A DNA stretch of 64,000 nt from Pseudomonas sp. LFM046 (GCF_000949385.2 NZ_JYKO02000001.1:3668770-3732769), one strand, 5' to 3'; positions 15,153-25,318 are shown, counted from the first letter of the stretch. Made by a program: numbers and translations. Notes: a model not told the origin generated them from the letters alone.

Positions 15153-17531
15153 CTACTTCCTTAACGTGGCATTGAACCTGTCTTCTAGCGAGGTGACGAT
15201 GTTTTGCGTCGTGGTATTCACCTCATCGTCAGTAAGAGTGCGCGATGGATGCTGCCAGGTCAAGCCGACGGCCAGGCTTTTTCTATGCGGATCAATGCCT
15301 TTACCGTGATACACGTCAAATAGCCTGAGGTCGGTCAGCCACTCGCCGGCGGCCTCGCGGATGGTGGCGAGGACGGATTCGGCAGGGACTTCGCGGTCCA
15401 CCAGCAAGGCCAGGTCACGACGCACTTCAGGGAAGCGCGACAGCTCGCTGAAGCTCGGCAGTTTGCCTTGCATCACTTCGGCCAGTACCAGTTCGAACAG
15501 GTAAACCGGCTGATCCAGGTCCAGGGCCTTGGCCAGCTCCGGGTGCAGTGCACCGAGGAAGCCCACCAGGCGCCCTTCCCTTTCAATGCGGGCGGTCTGG
15601 CCCGGATGCAGGGCAGGATGCTCGCCCGGCACGAAGCTGAACGCTCCCAGGTCGCCGGCTGCGCCGAGGACGGCTTCGACGTCGGCCTTGGCGTCGTAGA
15701 AGTCGACGGCATCACGGCCATGGGCCCAGCCTTCCGGCAGACGGGAACCACAGAGCACGCCAGCCAGCATCGGCTCCTGCTTCAGGCCTTCGAGCTGGCC
15801 AACGAAACGCAGGCCGCTTTCGAACAGGCGCACACGGGACTGCTGACGATTCAGGTTGTGCTGCAGGGCGCTGACCAGCCCCGGCCACAGCGAAGAACGC
15901 ATGGCAGCCATGTCGGCGGAGATGGGGTTGGCCAGCATCAGCGGCTTCACGCCCGGGTTGAACAGTTCGAATAGCTTGGGATCGATGAAGCTGTAGGTAA
16001 TGGCTTCATGGTAACCACGAGCCACCAGCAGGCGACGCAGGGCCGGCAGCTGGACGCTGGCTTCGGAACGCGCGGTCGGCGCCAGGCGGGCTTGCGGGTA
16101 GCGAACCGGCAGGCGGTTGTAGCCATAGAGGCGGCCCAGCTCTTCGATCAGGTCCACTTCCAGGCTGATGTCGAAGCGATGGCTCGGCACTTCAACGCGC
16201 CACTGACCAGCACCTTCGGCAGTGACTTTCAGATCCAGCGCAGTGAGCAGACGCTCGACTTCAGCGGCGTCCATTTCCATGCCCAGCATCTGGGCGATGC
16301 GCTCGGCACGCAGGGTGACCGGAGCCACTTGCGGCAGATGGTCCTGGCTGGCTGCTTCGATGATCGGGCCGGCTTCGCCGCCAACGATTTCCAGCAGCAG
16401 GCCGGTGGCACGCTCCATGGCTTCGCGAGCCAGTTGGAAGTCCACGCCACGCTCGAAGCGGTGCGACGAATCGGTGTGCAGGCCGTAGGAGCGGGCCTTG
16501 CCAGCAACGGCGATGGTGTCGAAGAAAGCCGCTTCGAGGAACAGGTCGCGGGTCTTGCCGCTCACGCCACTGTGCTCGCCACCCATCACGCCGGCGATGG
16601 CCAGGGCGCGATTGTGGTCGGCGATGACCAGGGTGTCGGAACGCAGGGTGACTTCCTGGCCGTCGAGCAGGACGAGCTTCTCGCCCTCCTCCGCCATGCG
16701 CACGCGGACGCCGCCGTTGATTTCGGCGAGGTCGAAGGCGTGCATCGGCTGGCCGAGCTCGAGCATCACGTAGTTGGTGATGTCGACGGCGGCATCGATG
16801 GAGCGCACTTCGGAGCGGCGCAGGCGCTCGACCATCCACAGCGGGGTCGGACGGGACAGGTCGACGTTGCGGATCACGCGACCGAGGTAGCGCGGGCAGG
16901 CAGCCGGGGCGGAGACTTCCACCGGGCGCACTTCGTCGTGGGCCGGCGCGACAGCGGCAACCTGGGGACGAGTGACCGGCGCGGCGTAGAGCGCACCCAC
17001 TTCACGGGCGAGACCGGACATGCTCAGGCAGTCGCCGCGGTTCGGGGTCAGGCCCAGCTCGATGATGACGTCATCCAGGCCGAGGTAGGCGCGAATGTCC
17101 TGGCCCACCGGCGCGTCGGCTGCCAGTTCCATCAGGCCGTCGTGGTCGTCACTGATCTGCAGCTCGGAAGCCGAGCAGAGCATGCCGTTGGACTCGACGC
17201 CACGCAGCTTGGCTTTCTTGATCTTGAAGTCGCCCGGCAGCTCGGCGCCGATCATGGCGAAGGGGATCTTCAGGCCGGGGCGCACATTGGGAGCGCCGCA
17301 CACGACCTGGTGGGTCTCGCTGCCATTGGTCACCTGGCAGACGCGCAGCTTGTCGGCGTCCGGGTGTTGTTCGGTGCTCAGCACCTCGCCCACCACCACA
17401 CCGCTGAAGGCACCCGCTACCGGGGTGACGCTGTCGACTTCGAGGCCGGCCATGGACAGACGAGCGACGAGCTCATCACGGGAAACCTGCGGGCTGACCC
17501 AGCTCCGCAGCCATTGTTCACTGAATTTCAT
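15153..17531 (-). CDS. pheT: Phenylalanine-tRNA ligase beta subunit
   Basis: A 792-residue PheRS beta chain of normal length. It has the N-terminal tRNA-bind (EMAP-like) domain (VVVGEVLSTEQHPDADKLRVCQV, VVCGAPNVRPGLK), the B3/B4 editing region (ITNYVMLELGQPMHAFD), the B5 domain and a C-terminal FDX-ACB anticodon-binding domain (FSELSRFPEVRRDLALLVD). With PheS it forms the alpha2beta2 enzyme that charges tRNA-Phe and edits Tyr-tRNA-Phe. The start ATG at 17531 follows CAGGAG. It is co-transcribed with pheS (37-bp gap) and ihfA. Confidence 0.98.
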   Translation of the reverse strand: MKFSEQWLRSWVSPQVSRDELVARLSMAGLEVDSVTPVAGAFSGVVVGEVLSTEQHPDADKLRVCQVTNGSETHQVVCGAPNVRPGLKIPFAMIGAELPGDFKIKKAKLRGVESNGMLCSASELQISDDHDGLMELAADAPVGQDIRAYLGLDDVIIELGLTPNRGDCLSMSGLAREVGALYAAPVTRPQVAAVAPAHDEVRPVEVSAPAACPRYLGRVIRNVDLSRPTPLWMVERLRRSEVRSIDAAVDITNYVMLELGQPMHAFDLAEINGGVRVRMAEEGEKLVLLDGQEVTLRSDTLVIADHNRALAIAGVMGGEHSGVSGKTRDLFLEAAFFDTIAVAGKARSYGLHTDSSHRFERGVDFQLAREAMERATGLLLEIVGGEAGPIIEAASQDHLPQVAPVTLRAERIAQMLGMEMDAAEVERLLTALDLKVTAEGAGQWRVEVPSHRFDISLEVDLIEELGRLYGYNRLPVRYPQARLAPTARSEASVQLPALRRLLVARGYHEAITYSFIDPKLFELFNPGVKPLMLANPISADMAAMRSSLWPGLVSALQHNLNRQQSRVRLFESGLRFVGQLEGLKQEPMLAGVLCGSRLPEGWAHGRDAVDFYDAKADVEAVLGAAGDLGAFSFVPGEHPALHPGQTARIEREGRLVGFLGALHPELAKALDLDQPVYLFELVLAEVMQGKLPSFSELSRFPEVRRDLALLVDREVPAESVLATIREAAGEWLTDLRLFDVYHGKGIDPHRKSLAVGLTWQHPSRTLTDDEVNTTTQNIVTSLEDRFNATLRK

Positions 17532-17568
17532 CCTGCTCTCCTGGGGGATTCGTTTCTGACGTTACGAC

Positions 17569-18585
<1,017 letters not shown>

Positions 18586-18605
18586 TTACTGACTCCAGAT
18601 ACGAA

Positions 18606-18667
18606 ATAGGGGAAGGGCGCAAGGCCCTTCCCCTATCGGTGACGTTCAGCACCGGGCGAACCCGGTG
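18606..18667 (-). promoter_or_regulatory. Two hairpins between rplT and pheS
   Basis: In minus-strand order there is a 7-bp CACCGGG/CCCGGTG stem (18650-18667), then a perfect 13-bp ATAGGGGAAGGGC/GCCCTTCCCCTAT stem with a 5-nt loop (18606-18636). A weak TTTCGT run follows the second stem. The position recalls the pheST attenuator of enterobacteria, but no leader peptide with Phe codons is visible, so a partial terminator or RNA processing site is as likely. Confidence 0.5.
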
Positions 18668-18679
18668 ATTGTCGGGGAC

Positions 18680-19036
18680 TTAAGCCAGAACGGCCTTAGC
18701 TTTCTCGACAATCGCAGCAAACGCCGCTTTTTCGTTCACTGCCAGGTCGGCCAGAACCTTACGGTCGATCTCGATAGCCGCTTTTTTCAGGCCAGCGATC
18801 AGACGGCTGTAGGACAGACCGTTCTGACGAGCACCAGCGTTGATACGAGCGATCCACAGAGCGCGGAACTGACGCTTGCGCTGACGGCGGTCACGGTAGG
18901 CGTATTGGCCAGCCTTGATTACCGCCTGCTTGGCAACGCGGAACACGCGCGAACGCGCGCCGTAGTAGCCTTTGGCGAGTTTCAGAATTTTCTTGTGACG
19001 GGCACGAGCGATGACGCCACGCTTAACACGAGCCAT
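18680..19036 (-). CDS. rplT: 50S ribosomal protein L20
   Basis: The 118-residue, very basic protein matches L20 over its full length ([59 protein letters not shown]). It binds 23S rRNA early in 50S assembly and in several bacteria represses its own operon. It follows rpmI by 28 bases. Confidence 0.98.
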   Translation of the reverse strand: MARVKRGVIARARHKKILKLAKGYYGARSRVFRVAKQAVIKAGQYAYRDRRQRKRQFRALWIARINAGARQNGLSYSRLIAGLKKAAIEIDRKVLADLAVNEKAAFAAIVEKAKAVLA

Positions 19037-19064
19037 GAGTAGTTTCCTCTAGAATCTTGACCGA

Positions 19065-19259
19065 TTAACGAACGCGCAGCATGCGCTCTACTTTGCGAAC
19101 GTCAGACGGATGCACCAGGATGCAGCCGCGCAGCTGACGCTTACGCTTGGTAGTCATTTTGGTCAGGATGTGGCTCTTGAAAGCGTGCTTGTGCTTGAAG
19201 CCGGAAGCGGTCTTCTTGAAGCGCTTCGCAGCACCGCTCTTGGTTTTCATTTTTGGCAT
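19065..19259 (-). CDS. rpmI: 50S ribosomal protein L35
   Basis: A 64-residue basic protein starting [20 protein letters not shown], with [19 protein letters not shown] at the end, i.e. the complete L35. ATG 19259 is used rather than the upstream in-frame ATG at 19280 because L35 always begins MPKMKT. It lies in the infC-rpmI-rplT operon. Confidence 0.98.
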   Translation of the reverse strand: MPKMKTKSGAAKRFKKTASGFKHKHAFKSHILTKMTTKRKRQLRGCILVHPSDVRKVERMLRVR

Positions 19260-19320
19260 GTTCGGATACTCCGCATTCAATCAATACATATAACCACAAG
19301 GCCTGCCAGTGCCCTGGAGG

Positions 19321-19869
19321 TTACTTTCGCTTTTTGGGAGCGATGACCATCATCAGCTGGCGTCCTTCCAGCTTAGGATGCTGTTCTACGGTACCGTATT
19401 CGGCGAGGTCGGCTTCGACCCGCTTCAACAGCTCCATACCCAGCTCCTGGTGGGCCATCTCACGGCCGCGGAATCGCAGGGATACCTTGGCCTTGTCCCC
19501 ATCACTAAGGAAACGTACCAGGTTGCGTAGTTTTACCTGGTAATCCCCTTCTTCCGTCCCTGGACGAAACTTGATTTCTTTGATCTGCGCTTGCTTCTGG
19601 TTCTTCTTCGCAACGGCGGCCTGCTTCTTCTTCTCGAAGAGGTGCTTGCCGTAATCCATGATCCGGCAAACAGGCGGCACCGCATCGGCAGAGATCTCTA
19701 CCAGATCCAGCTTTGCTTCTTCAGCAGCGCGAAGCGCTTCTTCAATCGAGACGACGCCAATCTGTTGGCCGTCAGCACCAATCAACCGCACCTCACGAGC
19801 CGAGATATTCTCGTTGATCGGGGCCTTCGGTTGAGTCCGCTTATCCTGTCTCATTTCACGCTTAATAAT
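19321..19869 (-). CDS. infC: Translation initiation factor IF-3 (non-ATG start)
   Basis: IF-3 N- and C-domains are complete: [27 protein letters not shown]-like [20 protein letters not shown] and [17 protein letters not shown], ending PKKRK. The first ATG (19854) lies inside the conserved leader; upstream in frame are ATT (19866), ATT (19869) and ATC (19872), preceded by GGAG (19878-19875). IF-3 genes use ATT/ATC starts because IF-3 itself discriminates against them, giving autoregulation. I choose ATT 19869 (5 bases after GGAG); ATT 19866 is equally possible. The start nearly touches the thrS stop. Confidence 0.93.
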   Translation of the reverse strand: MIKREMRQDKRTQPKAPINENISAREVRLIGADGQQIGVVSIEEALRAAEEAKLDLVEISADAVPPVCRIMDYGKHLFEKKKQAAVAKKNQKQAQIKEIKFRPGTEEGDYQVKLRNLVRFLSDGDKAKVSLRFRGREMAHQELGMELLKRVEADLAEYGTVEQHPKLEGRQLMMVIAPKKRK

Positions 19870-19871
19870 GA

Positions 19872-21794
19872 TTACTCCAATTCTTGGCGACCACGCCGGG
19901 AAACCGCTTGTGCGAGCATCTCAGAGAAGCTTTCGAAGGGCATGGAACCCAGGTCGACACCCTCGCGGGTGCGCACAGCAACGGATCGAGTCTCAACCTC
20001 CCGGTCTCCAATAACCAAGAGATAGGGAACCTTGAGCAAAGTATGCTCGCGGATTTTAAAGCCGATTTTTTCGTTTCTCAAGTCGGACTTGGCACGGAAA
20101 CCGCTTTCGTTTAGCGCTTTTTCCACCTCGAGGGCGAAATCGGCCTGCTTGTCGGTGATGTTCATGATCACCGCCTGGGTCGGCGCCAGCCAGGCCGGGA
20201 ACAGACCGGCATAGTGCTCGATCAGCATGCCGATGAAACGCTCGAAGGAACCGAGGATCGCGCGGTGCAGCATGACCGGGCGAGTACGGCTGTTATCTTC
20301 GGCGATATAGCTGGCATCCAGTCGCTCCGGCAGGTTCGGGTCGTACTGCAGGGTGCCGCACTGCCAGTTACGGCCGAGGCAGTCCTTCAGGGTGAACTCG
20401 ATCTTCGGACCGTAGAACGCGCCCTCGCCCGGCTGGTATTCCCAGGCCAGACCAGACTCGTTCAGGGCATCGGCCAGGGCGCCTTCAGCGCGATCCCACA
20501 GCTCGTCGGAACCTACGCGTTTGGCCGGACGAGTGGACAGCTTCATGGAGATGTCGGCGAAGCCGAAGTCCTTGTAGACCTGCAAGGTCAGCTTGATGAA
20601 GTCAGCCGCTTCCTTCTTGACCTGTTCTTCGGTGCAGAAGATGTGGGCGTCGTCCTGGGTAAAGCCGCGTACGCGCATGATGCCGTGCAGAGCGCCGGAC
20701 GGCTCGTTACGGTGGCAGGCACCGAATTCAGCCAGACGCAGCGGCAGGTCGCGGTAGGACTTCAGACCCTGGTTGAAAATCTGCACGTGGCACGGGCAGT
20801 TCATCGGCTTGACCGCGTAGTCGCGACTTTCCGACGAAGTGGTGAACATGTTCTCGGCGTAGTTGGACCAGTGACCCGAACGCTCCCAGAGGATCCGGTC
20901 GACGACCTGAGGAGTACGCACCTCTACATAGCCGTTGTCGCGCTGAACCTTGCGCATGTACTGCTCGAGCACCTGGTAAACAGTCCAGCCGGCCGGATGC
21001 CAGAACACCATGCCCGGCGCTTCTTCCTGAAGGTGGAACAGATCCAGCTGCTTGCCGATGCGGCGGTGGTCACGCTTCTCGGCCTCTTCGATGCGCTGGA
21101 CGTAGGCAGCCAGTTGCTTCTTGTCACCCCAGGCAGTGCCGTAGATGCGCTGCAGCTGCTCGTTCTTCGAGTCGCCGCGCCAGTAGGCACCGGAAATCTT
21201 GGTCAGCTTGAACGCCTTGAGGAAACGGGTATTGGGCACGTGCGGGCCACGGCACATGTCGACGTATTCTTCATGGAAGTACAGGCCCATAGCGGTTTCG
21301 TCGGGCATGTCGTCGATCAGGCGCAGCTTGTATTCCTCGCCACGAGCCTTGAACACGTCGATGACCTCGGCACGAGGCGTCATCTTCTTGATGACGTCGT
21401 AGTCCTTGTCGATCAACTCGGCCATGCGCTTTTCGATGGCAGCCATGTCTTCAGGCGTGAAGGGTCGCTCGAAGGCGATGTCATAGTAGAAGCCTTCGTC
21501 GATGACCGGACCGATCACCATCTTGGCGGTCGGATAGAGCTGCTTGACGGCGTGCCCAACCAGGTGCGCGCAGGAGTGACGGATGATTTCCAGCCCCTCT
21601 TCGTCCTTCGGCGTGATGATCTGCAGGGTCGCGTCGGTTTCGATCAGATCGCAGGCATCCACCTGCTTACCGTTGACCTTACCGGCCAGGGTTGCCTTGG
21701 CCAGGCCCGCGCCGATGGACTGAGCCACCTCGAGCACGGATACGGGTTTATCGAACGTACGCTGACTGCCGTCGGGAAGAGTAATGATGGGCAT
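19872..21794 (-). CDS. thrS: Threonine-tRNA ligase
   Basis: A 640-residue ThrRS of standard length with TGS domain ([20 protein letters not shown]), the editing domain [16 protein letters not shown] with the HxxxH metal site, catalytic motifs including the zinc Cys in [10 protein letters not shown] and motif 2 [20 protein letters not shown], and a C-terminal anticodon-binding domain. I start at ATG 21794, preceded by AGGAGAGGAGG; the longer upstream reading frame has no homology. It is the first gene of the thrS-infC-rpmI-rplT-pheST-ihfA transcription unit. Confidence 0.98.
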   Translation of the reverse strand: MPIITLPDGSQRTFDKPVSVLEVAQSIGAGLAKATLAGKVNGKQVDACDLIETDATLQIITPKDEEGLEIIRHSCAHLVGHAVKQLYPTAKMVIGPVIDEGFYYDIAFERPFTPEDMAAIEKRMAELIDKDYDVIKKMTPRAEVIDVFKARGEEYKLRLIDDMPDETAMGLYFHEEYVDMCRGPHVPNTRFLKAFKLTKISGAYWRGDSKNEQLQRIYGTAWGDKKQLAAYVQRIEEAEKRDHRRIGKQLDLFHLQEEAPGMVFWHPAGWTVYQVLEQYMRKVQRDNGYVEVRTPQVVDRILWERSGHWSNYAENMFTTSSESRDYAVKPMNCPCHVQIFNQGLKSYRDLPLRLAEFGACHRNEPSGALHGIMRVRGFTQDDAHIFCTEEQVKKEAADFIKLTLQVYKDFGFADISMKLSTRPAKRVGSDELWDRAEGALADALNESGLAWEYQPGEGAFYGPKIEFTLKDCLGRNWQCGTLQYDPNLPERLDASYIAEDNSRTRPVMLHRAILGSFERFIGMLIEHYAGLFPAWLAPTQAVIMNITDKQADFALEVEKALNESGFRAKSDLRNEKIGFKIREHTLLKVPYLLVIGDREVETRSVAVRTREGVDLGSMPFESFSEMLAQAVSRRGRQELE

Positions 21795-21984
21795 GGCGCC
21801 TCCTCTCCTAGTGGTGACCTCTACCAAAGGCCACATGGGTTGGGATGAGCCAGTACGCGATCCGGTGGTGTGCCCGCCATACGGTGGCAGGAGCCTTGCG
21901 GCCAACCAGAGCCGAACCAGAGTCACTGGAGGTAATGAAGAGCGGCATGCTTGCAGAAAGCCATGGCCCCGACAAGCATCCAAC

Positions 21985-22014
21985 AAGAAAGGGTCACCAA
22001 GGTGACCCTTTCTT
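21985..22014. terminator. 30-bp perfect palindrome upstream of thrS
   Basis: AAGAAAGGGTCACC and GGTGACCCTTTCTT flank AA. The 14-bp stem ends in T-rich runs on both strands, so it can act as a two-way terminator shielding thrS from the inserted region, or as a leader structure if the thrS promoter lies further upstream. Confidence 0.55.
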
Positions 22015-22589
22015 ATTTAATTCGGCAACACATCATGGCTTTGGCCGATGGCCATCCTGCAAAGGGGTCGCCTGATGCGTCTAACCTGTTGGCACCAAAG
22101 AAAAAAGCAAATTTCAGTGGCGCCAAGAAAGCGCACACTCTAGCACAAAAGAATCAATGACTTGGCGCTGCGCTTAGCCATGTCTGTGAAAATTTGGGAC
22201 CCAGCCCATGCCCGCCGCGTGATATTGGATTCGCGCGCCACCTCGCGAACCGACGACAGCGAAACACGCCCCGACGGCTGGAGAAAAGGGACCAGCACGG
22301 GCCCTTTTTCGAGGGCACAACCTCCGTGCCAGCCAACGCTCGTCGGATTGAGCTCTTTCAGCATGGCCGCAAATAGCGAGCATTTGCGAACCATTCAGCT
22401 TTGAAAGCAGCCCGCCCGGCAGGTCCCCCAAACCACCACCGCAGAGCTGTTTCAAGCGCGCAACAAACGGCCCAATACCCCCGAAAAAGTAGGCCTCCGC
22501 CCTGCCCCTTCGTCAGATTTTCACTACACACAGCACTTGCGACCTCATAGTGGAATCTTGCAGCACGTCGAAACCTGCCGGAGGCCGCC
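22015..22589. other. Gene-poor left edge of the tRNA-Val insertion
   Basis: About 575 bases with only short, overlapping frames of no recognisable content. The thrS promoter (minus) and the left junction of the inserted region should be here. I do not see a copy of the tRNA-Val 3' end. Confidence 0.4.
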
Positions 22590-22835
22590 ATGCACAGACG
22601 AGACTTCCCGGGGCACGCCGTCTGGACCGAGACCCGTATCAACGGTGACCATGTGTTGGCATTTGTGGCGATTCAGCCACACGACAGCCAGACCGACCCC
22701 TCCCTTCATCAGGTCTACGACCGAACGTACTTCACGCGCCAGTCCGATGCGCTTGAAGCTGCGAAGGAAGCACTGAGCAAACTGCTGCACATTGATGAGC
22801 GAGGCCAGCCGGTCTTCAGTTCGGCGGATTGCTAG
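22590..22835 (+). CDS. Hypothetical 81-residue protein, copy 1 of a paralogous pair
   Basis: I do not recognise the family. The protein (MHRRDFPGHAVWTETRINGD, LAFVAIQPHD, ALEAAKEALSKLLHIDERG, PVFSSADC) aligns without gaps to the product at 24801-25046 with 39 of 81 identities, which supports both as real genes. The layout looks like a single alpha/beta domain: two or three strands, one helix (EAAKEALSKLL) and a C-terminal strand. A GGAGG ribosome site precedes the ATG. No signal peptide or membrane segment is visible. Confidence 0.65.
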   Translation: MHRRDFPGHAVWTETRINGDHVLAFVAIQPHDSQTDPSLHQVYDRTYFTRQSDALEAAKEALSKLLHIDERGQPVFSSADC

Positions 22836-22881
22836 TCGCAGCGCTTCCGACAACCAACATCGGATCCCGAGGGATCCGGAG

Positions 22882-23220
22882 ATGAGCACCGAGAGCGACA
22901 ACCGAAGCATCGAGATTCTTTTCGAAGATGAGATGCCGGGCTATCGGTGCATTGTCTCCCGGCAGCTTGACGGCGCGATCAACCTCCAGTTCGAAAACGT
23001 CAACACCCGCACGGTAATCACCGTCCCGGCGCAAGACGCCACCCAGTGGGATTCGCCGCAGAAACTCCATGAGCTTTGCGCACAACTCTCGGCGGAGTTT
23101 CTACTGGTCAGCAATCAACAAGGGGCCAGACCAGCCAGCAAGACCAAAGCCTTGCTTGATCACACTCGAAACCTGGCTGACCGCATCTACCTCTGCCTCA
23201 AATCCCATGGACGCAAATAA
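22882..23220 (+). CDS. Hypothetical 112-residue protein
   Basis: Family not recognised. The protein starts MSTESDNRSIEILFEDEMPG, has a strand-rich N-terminal half (YRCIVSRQLDGAINLQFENV, NTRTVITVPAQDATQW) and a helical C-terminal half (KLHELCAQLSAEFLLV, TKALLDHTRNLADRIYLCLK). ATG 22882 follows a GGAG; it is 46 bases after the preceding gene and in the same direction, so the two may be co-transcribed. Cytosolic by appearance. Confidence 0.55.
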   Translation: MSTESDNRSIEILFEDEMPGYRCIVSRQLDGAINLQFENVNTRTVITVPAQDATQWDSPQKLHELCAQLSAEFLLVSNQQGARPASKTKALLDHTRNLADRIYLCLKSHGRK

Positions 23221-23344
23221 GGCTGCCGCCCGGCGGGCTATTGAGCGCCACATCCATTAACTGGAGCGCGAGGCGCTATTCTGGAAGTGGCATAAAGCCT
23301 TCACTGGCTGTAGGCTGCCGCGCTCCACGGATCCAGGAGGCCTT

Positions 23345-23671
23345 ATGAGCAGGAAAAAAATCGTCATCCGCACAGCACTGGCAACCAGCCTGTTCGCGCA
23401 CGCGGGCGCATCGACGGCCTCAAACGGAAACATGGTGCCTGGCTCAGATCGCCATAACTTCAATATTTTCTGCGACGTTGCTGGCAAGCAAACGTTCACG
23501 GTTGCCAATAAAAAGGGACTCGGCAGCCTTCAGGTTGCCAGAAACATTTATGTGACCGAAGCAGATGATGGACGGAAGCTGATTACCTTCAAGCACGGCG
23601 TTACCGTCGCCAGTGAACCTGGTTCCTACACCGCAGCCGAAAACGAGAACTGCCGCTTCGTTGAGCGGTGA
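23345..23671 (+). CDS. Hypothetical small periplasmic protein
   Basis: A 108-residue protein with an N-terminal signal peptide (MSRKKIVIRTALATSLFAHA, probable cleavage after GASTA or HAGA). The mature part is strand-rich (NFNIFCDVAGKQTFTVANKK, YVTEADDGRKLITFKHGVTV) with two cysteines (FCD, ENCRF) that could form a disulfide in the periplasm. A strong CAGGAGG ribosome site precedes the ATG. Family not recognised. Confidence 0.6.
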   Translation: MSRKKIVIRTALATSLFAHAGASTASNGNMVPGSDRHNFNIFCDVAGKQTFTVANKKGLGSLQVARNIYVTEADDGRKLITFKHGVTVASEPGSYTAAENENCRFVER

Positions 23672-23711
23672 TACGGCGACCGAGGCATTGCTCAAGGCTG
23701 CATGGCGCTGG

Positions 23712-23954
23712 TTAGCCACCGACCACCAATCGCAATCGGAATGGCGCTTGCTGCAGGCCAAGCGGATGAATGGCATACGCTGAGTAGGCACGGACGGCCG
23801 CTTGCTCAGCAAGGATCAACCGCTCGAACTCCACCATCTGGTCACCCGACCAAGGAACCGCAGTTTCTTCCAGGAACTCCACCATGGCGATGTGCGCGGC
23901 AGCTACGTTGAGCGAGAGCCGACGCAGCTCCGCCAAGTAAATCAGCTCGATCAC
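23712..23954 (-). CDS. Hypothetical 80-residue helical protein
   Basis: The reading frame gives IELIYLAELRRLSLNVAAAH, IAMVEFLEETAVPWSGDQMV and EFERLILAEQAAVRAYSAYA, then a short tail. I choose GTG 23954 because CCAGGAG lies six bases upstream; GTG codons at 23975/23972 are possible alternatives without a ribosome site. It is mostly helical with no membrane segment. Family not recognised; small proteins of this type are common in Pseudomonas genomic islands. Confidence 0.5.
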   Translation of the reverse strand: MIELIYLAELRRLSLNVAAAHIAMVEFLEETAVPWSGDQMVEFERLILAEQAAVRAYSAYAIHPLGLQQAPFRLRLVVGG

Positions 23955-24437
23955 GTAACGCTCCTGGTGCACCACAAAGCCAGATGCACCTGATTAGCAA
24001 TAGCGCACGGAACGGGTTTTCGTCGGACCGTTAGACGAACTGCAATGAACTGAAGACAGCCGACCTGCCCCTGGCCTCGGATAATTTGCGAGGACGAGCA
24101 GAGGCTTCACGAGATTTTCACTTGCCCAGGCGCACAGTGAATCTCAGCTGAAGGATCAGCCCCATCCGACGATGTACGCGAAGCCCCGCCCTCCCCGTGC
24201 GGGGCTTTTCGTTTCTGAATGGCCGCGCAGCCGACTCCCAAATAGGCCCCAGGCGGCAGGAAGGACGATTTATCCAGGTGGACCCTGTATGCTGAATTCA
24301 CTGCCTGCTCAGTCTTGCGGCACCGTCTTGATGTTCTGTCCTATCGATTTCCCATCTCCTCGGCACCCTCCACTTCGCATCCAGTCATGGCCAGGCCCTT
24401 GCCTGACCCGCATTCCTACACCCTGGAGATAGACATC
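23955..24437. other. Intergenic region upstream of the cold-shock gene
   Basis: About 480 bases with no supported gene, split by a terminator near 24178. The 200 bases before the cold-shock start may include a long 5' leader, as many cspA-type mRNAs have; I cannot fix a promoter. Confidence 0.35.
24180..24212 (+). terminator. Rho-independent terminator
   Basis: AAGCCCCGC / GTGCGGGGCTT with a CCTCCCC-type loop is followed by TTTCGTTT. No + strand gene ends just upstream, so it may terminate read-through or a short untranslated RNA. Confidence 0.55.
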
Positions 24438-24647
24438 ATGGCAACTCGCCAAAACGGTACCGTAAAGTGGTTTAGCGCTGAGAAAGGATTCGGCTTCATT
24501 ACCCCTGAAAATGGTCCGGACGTGTTCGTCCACTTCCGTCAGATCGAAGGCGGCGGCTATAAGTCCCTGGCCGAGGGGCAGCGCGTGAGCTTCCTCGTCA
24601 CCAACGGCGCCAAAGGCCCTCAGGCTGAGCAGGTGCGCGCCGAGTAA
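24438..24647 (+). CDS. Cold-shock protein, CspA family
   Basis: A 69-residue single cold-shock domain: [20 protein letters not shown] with RNP1 at KGFGFI (residues 16-21), RNP2 at VFVHF (29-33), then [17 protein letters not shown]. CspA-type proteins bind single-stranded RNA/DNA and melt secondary structure. The ATG 24438 is preceded by a GGAGATAGAC-type site. It is an extra copy located among small orphan genes between thrS and tRNA-Val, and has its own terminator; which csp paralog it is cannot be decided here. Confidence 0.95.
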   Translation: MATRQNGTVKWFSAEKGFGFITPENGPDVFVHFRQIEGGGYKSLAEGQRVSFLVTNGAKGPQAEQVRAE

Positions 24648-24660
24648 TGCCGCATCGCAC

Positions 24661-24692
24661 CGAAAGCCTCGCCCATGCGGGGCTTTTTGTAC
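24661..24692 (+). terminator. Terminator of the cold-shock gene
   Basis: AGCCTCGC / GCGGGGCT with a CCAT loop and TTTTTG tail lies directly after the stop codon at 24647. Confidence 0.8.
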
Positions 24693-24756
24693 CTGAGCCC
24701 GACGCATCAGTGACCCCCGGTCCGGTTTTTGAATTAAAGGGAGCTATTCGGTTTTG

Positions 24757-24786
24757 TCAGGGGGATAGTGAAATTTCACCCCCTAA
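24757..24786. promoter_or_regulatory. Nested palindrome upstream of the second paralog
   Basis: TGAAATTTCA is a perfect 10-bp palindrome set inside AGGGGG...CCCCCT arms, 15 bases before ATG 24801. It overlaps the region expected for the ribosome site and could be an operator or a translational hairpin. Confidence 0.35.
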
Positions 24787-24800
24787 ACATTGAGAACGTC

Positions 24801-25046
24801 ATGAAAAGACGAGAATTCCCAGGCTACGTGGCTTGGAGCACAGCCGAAGTATGCGGCGGGCGTGCGCTGGCATTCGTTGCGATTAGAAAGCACGGGCTGA
24901 CATCCGAACCCCTCTATCATCTGGTCTGCGACCAGACGGCTTTCAAATTGCTATCCGATGCGGCATCTGCTGCCGAACTCGCGCTCAGCAAGATCTTGCG
25001 CATCGACCAATACGGCACGCCCGTCTTCAGCTCCCCGGAGTACTGA
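24801..25046 (+). CDS. Hypothetical 81-residue protein, copy 2 of a paralogous pair
   Basis: A paralog of the 22590 gene with the same length and shared blocks: RR-FPG, LAFVAI, SDA--AA--ALSK-L-ID--G-PVFSS. I start at ATG 24801 (MKRREFPGYVAWSTAEVCGG) so that both proteins begin at the same residue; an upstream ATG at 24768 adds eleven unmatched residues. Function unknown. The two copies lie 2 kb apart with the cold-shock gene and three other small genes between them. Confidence 0.65.
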   Translation: MKRREFPGYVAWSTAEVCGGRALAFVAIRKHGLTSEPLYHLVCDQTAFKLLSDAASAAELALSKILRIDQYGTPVFSSPEY

Positions 25047-25189
25047 GCTCCACCAGGCCAATGCTGACTTCATGGGCGGAGCCATCGCGGTCCTGATGAC
25101 CGAGGCATGGACTACGCCGTGAAGTGCTAAGCGCCCCCGGCTGCCGCGGCGCTCCGTGTCGCCGGGGCAGCGTTTTCAGGACGGTAAGG

Positions 25190-25318
25190 ATGCCTACTCG
25201 CCAAGAAGCGAATCGCCGACTCCTTTCCGCCCTCATGGGCCTCGACGACAAAGCCTGCTCAGCCACCTTGGCAGAACTGGAGGGGCTGACTGGCGAAAAC
25301 GGCTCCGCCGTTCAGTGA
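25190..25318 (+). CDS. Hypothetical 42-residue protein
   Basis: A short frame, MPTRQEANRRLLSALMGLDD then KACSATLAELEGLTGENGS, predicted as two helices. An AGGACGG site precedes ATG 25190. Too short for a family call; it may be spurious. Confidence 0.3.
   Translation: MPTRQEANRRLLSALMGLDDKACSATLAELEGLTGENGSAVQ

Noticed and set aside
22015..22589. Several overlapping short frames on both strands upstream of the 22590 gene
   Set aside because: No ribosome sites, repetitive Ser/Arg/Pro composition, and mutual overlap; treated as non-coding.
24172..24432. 86-codon frame before the cold-shock gene
   Set aside because: It runs straight through a Rho-independent terminator and is Pro/Arg rich; more likely leader sequence.
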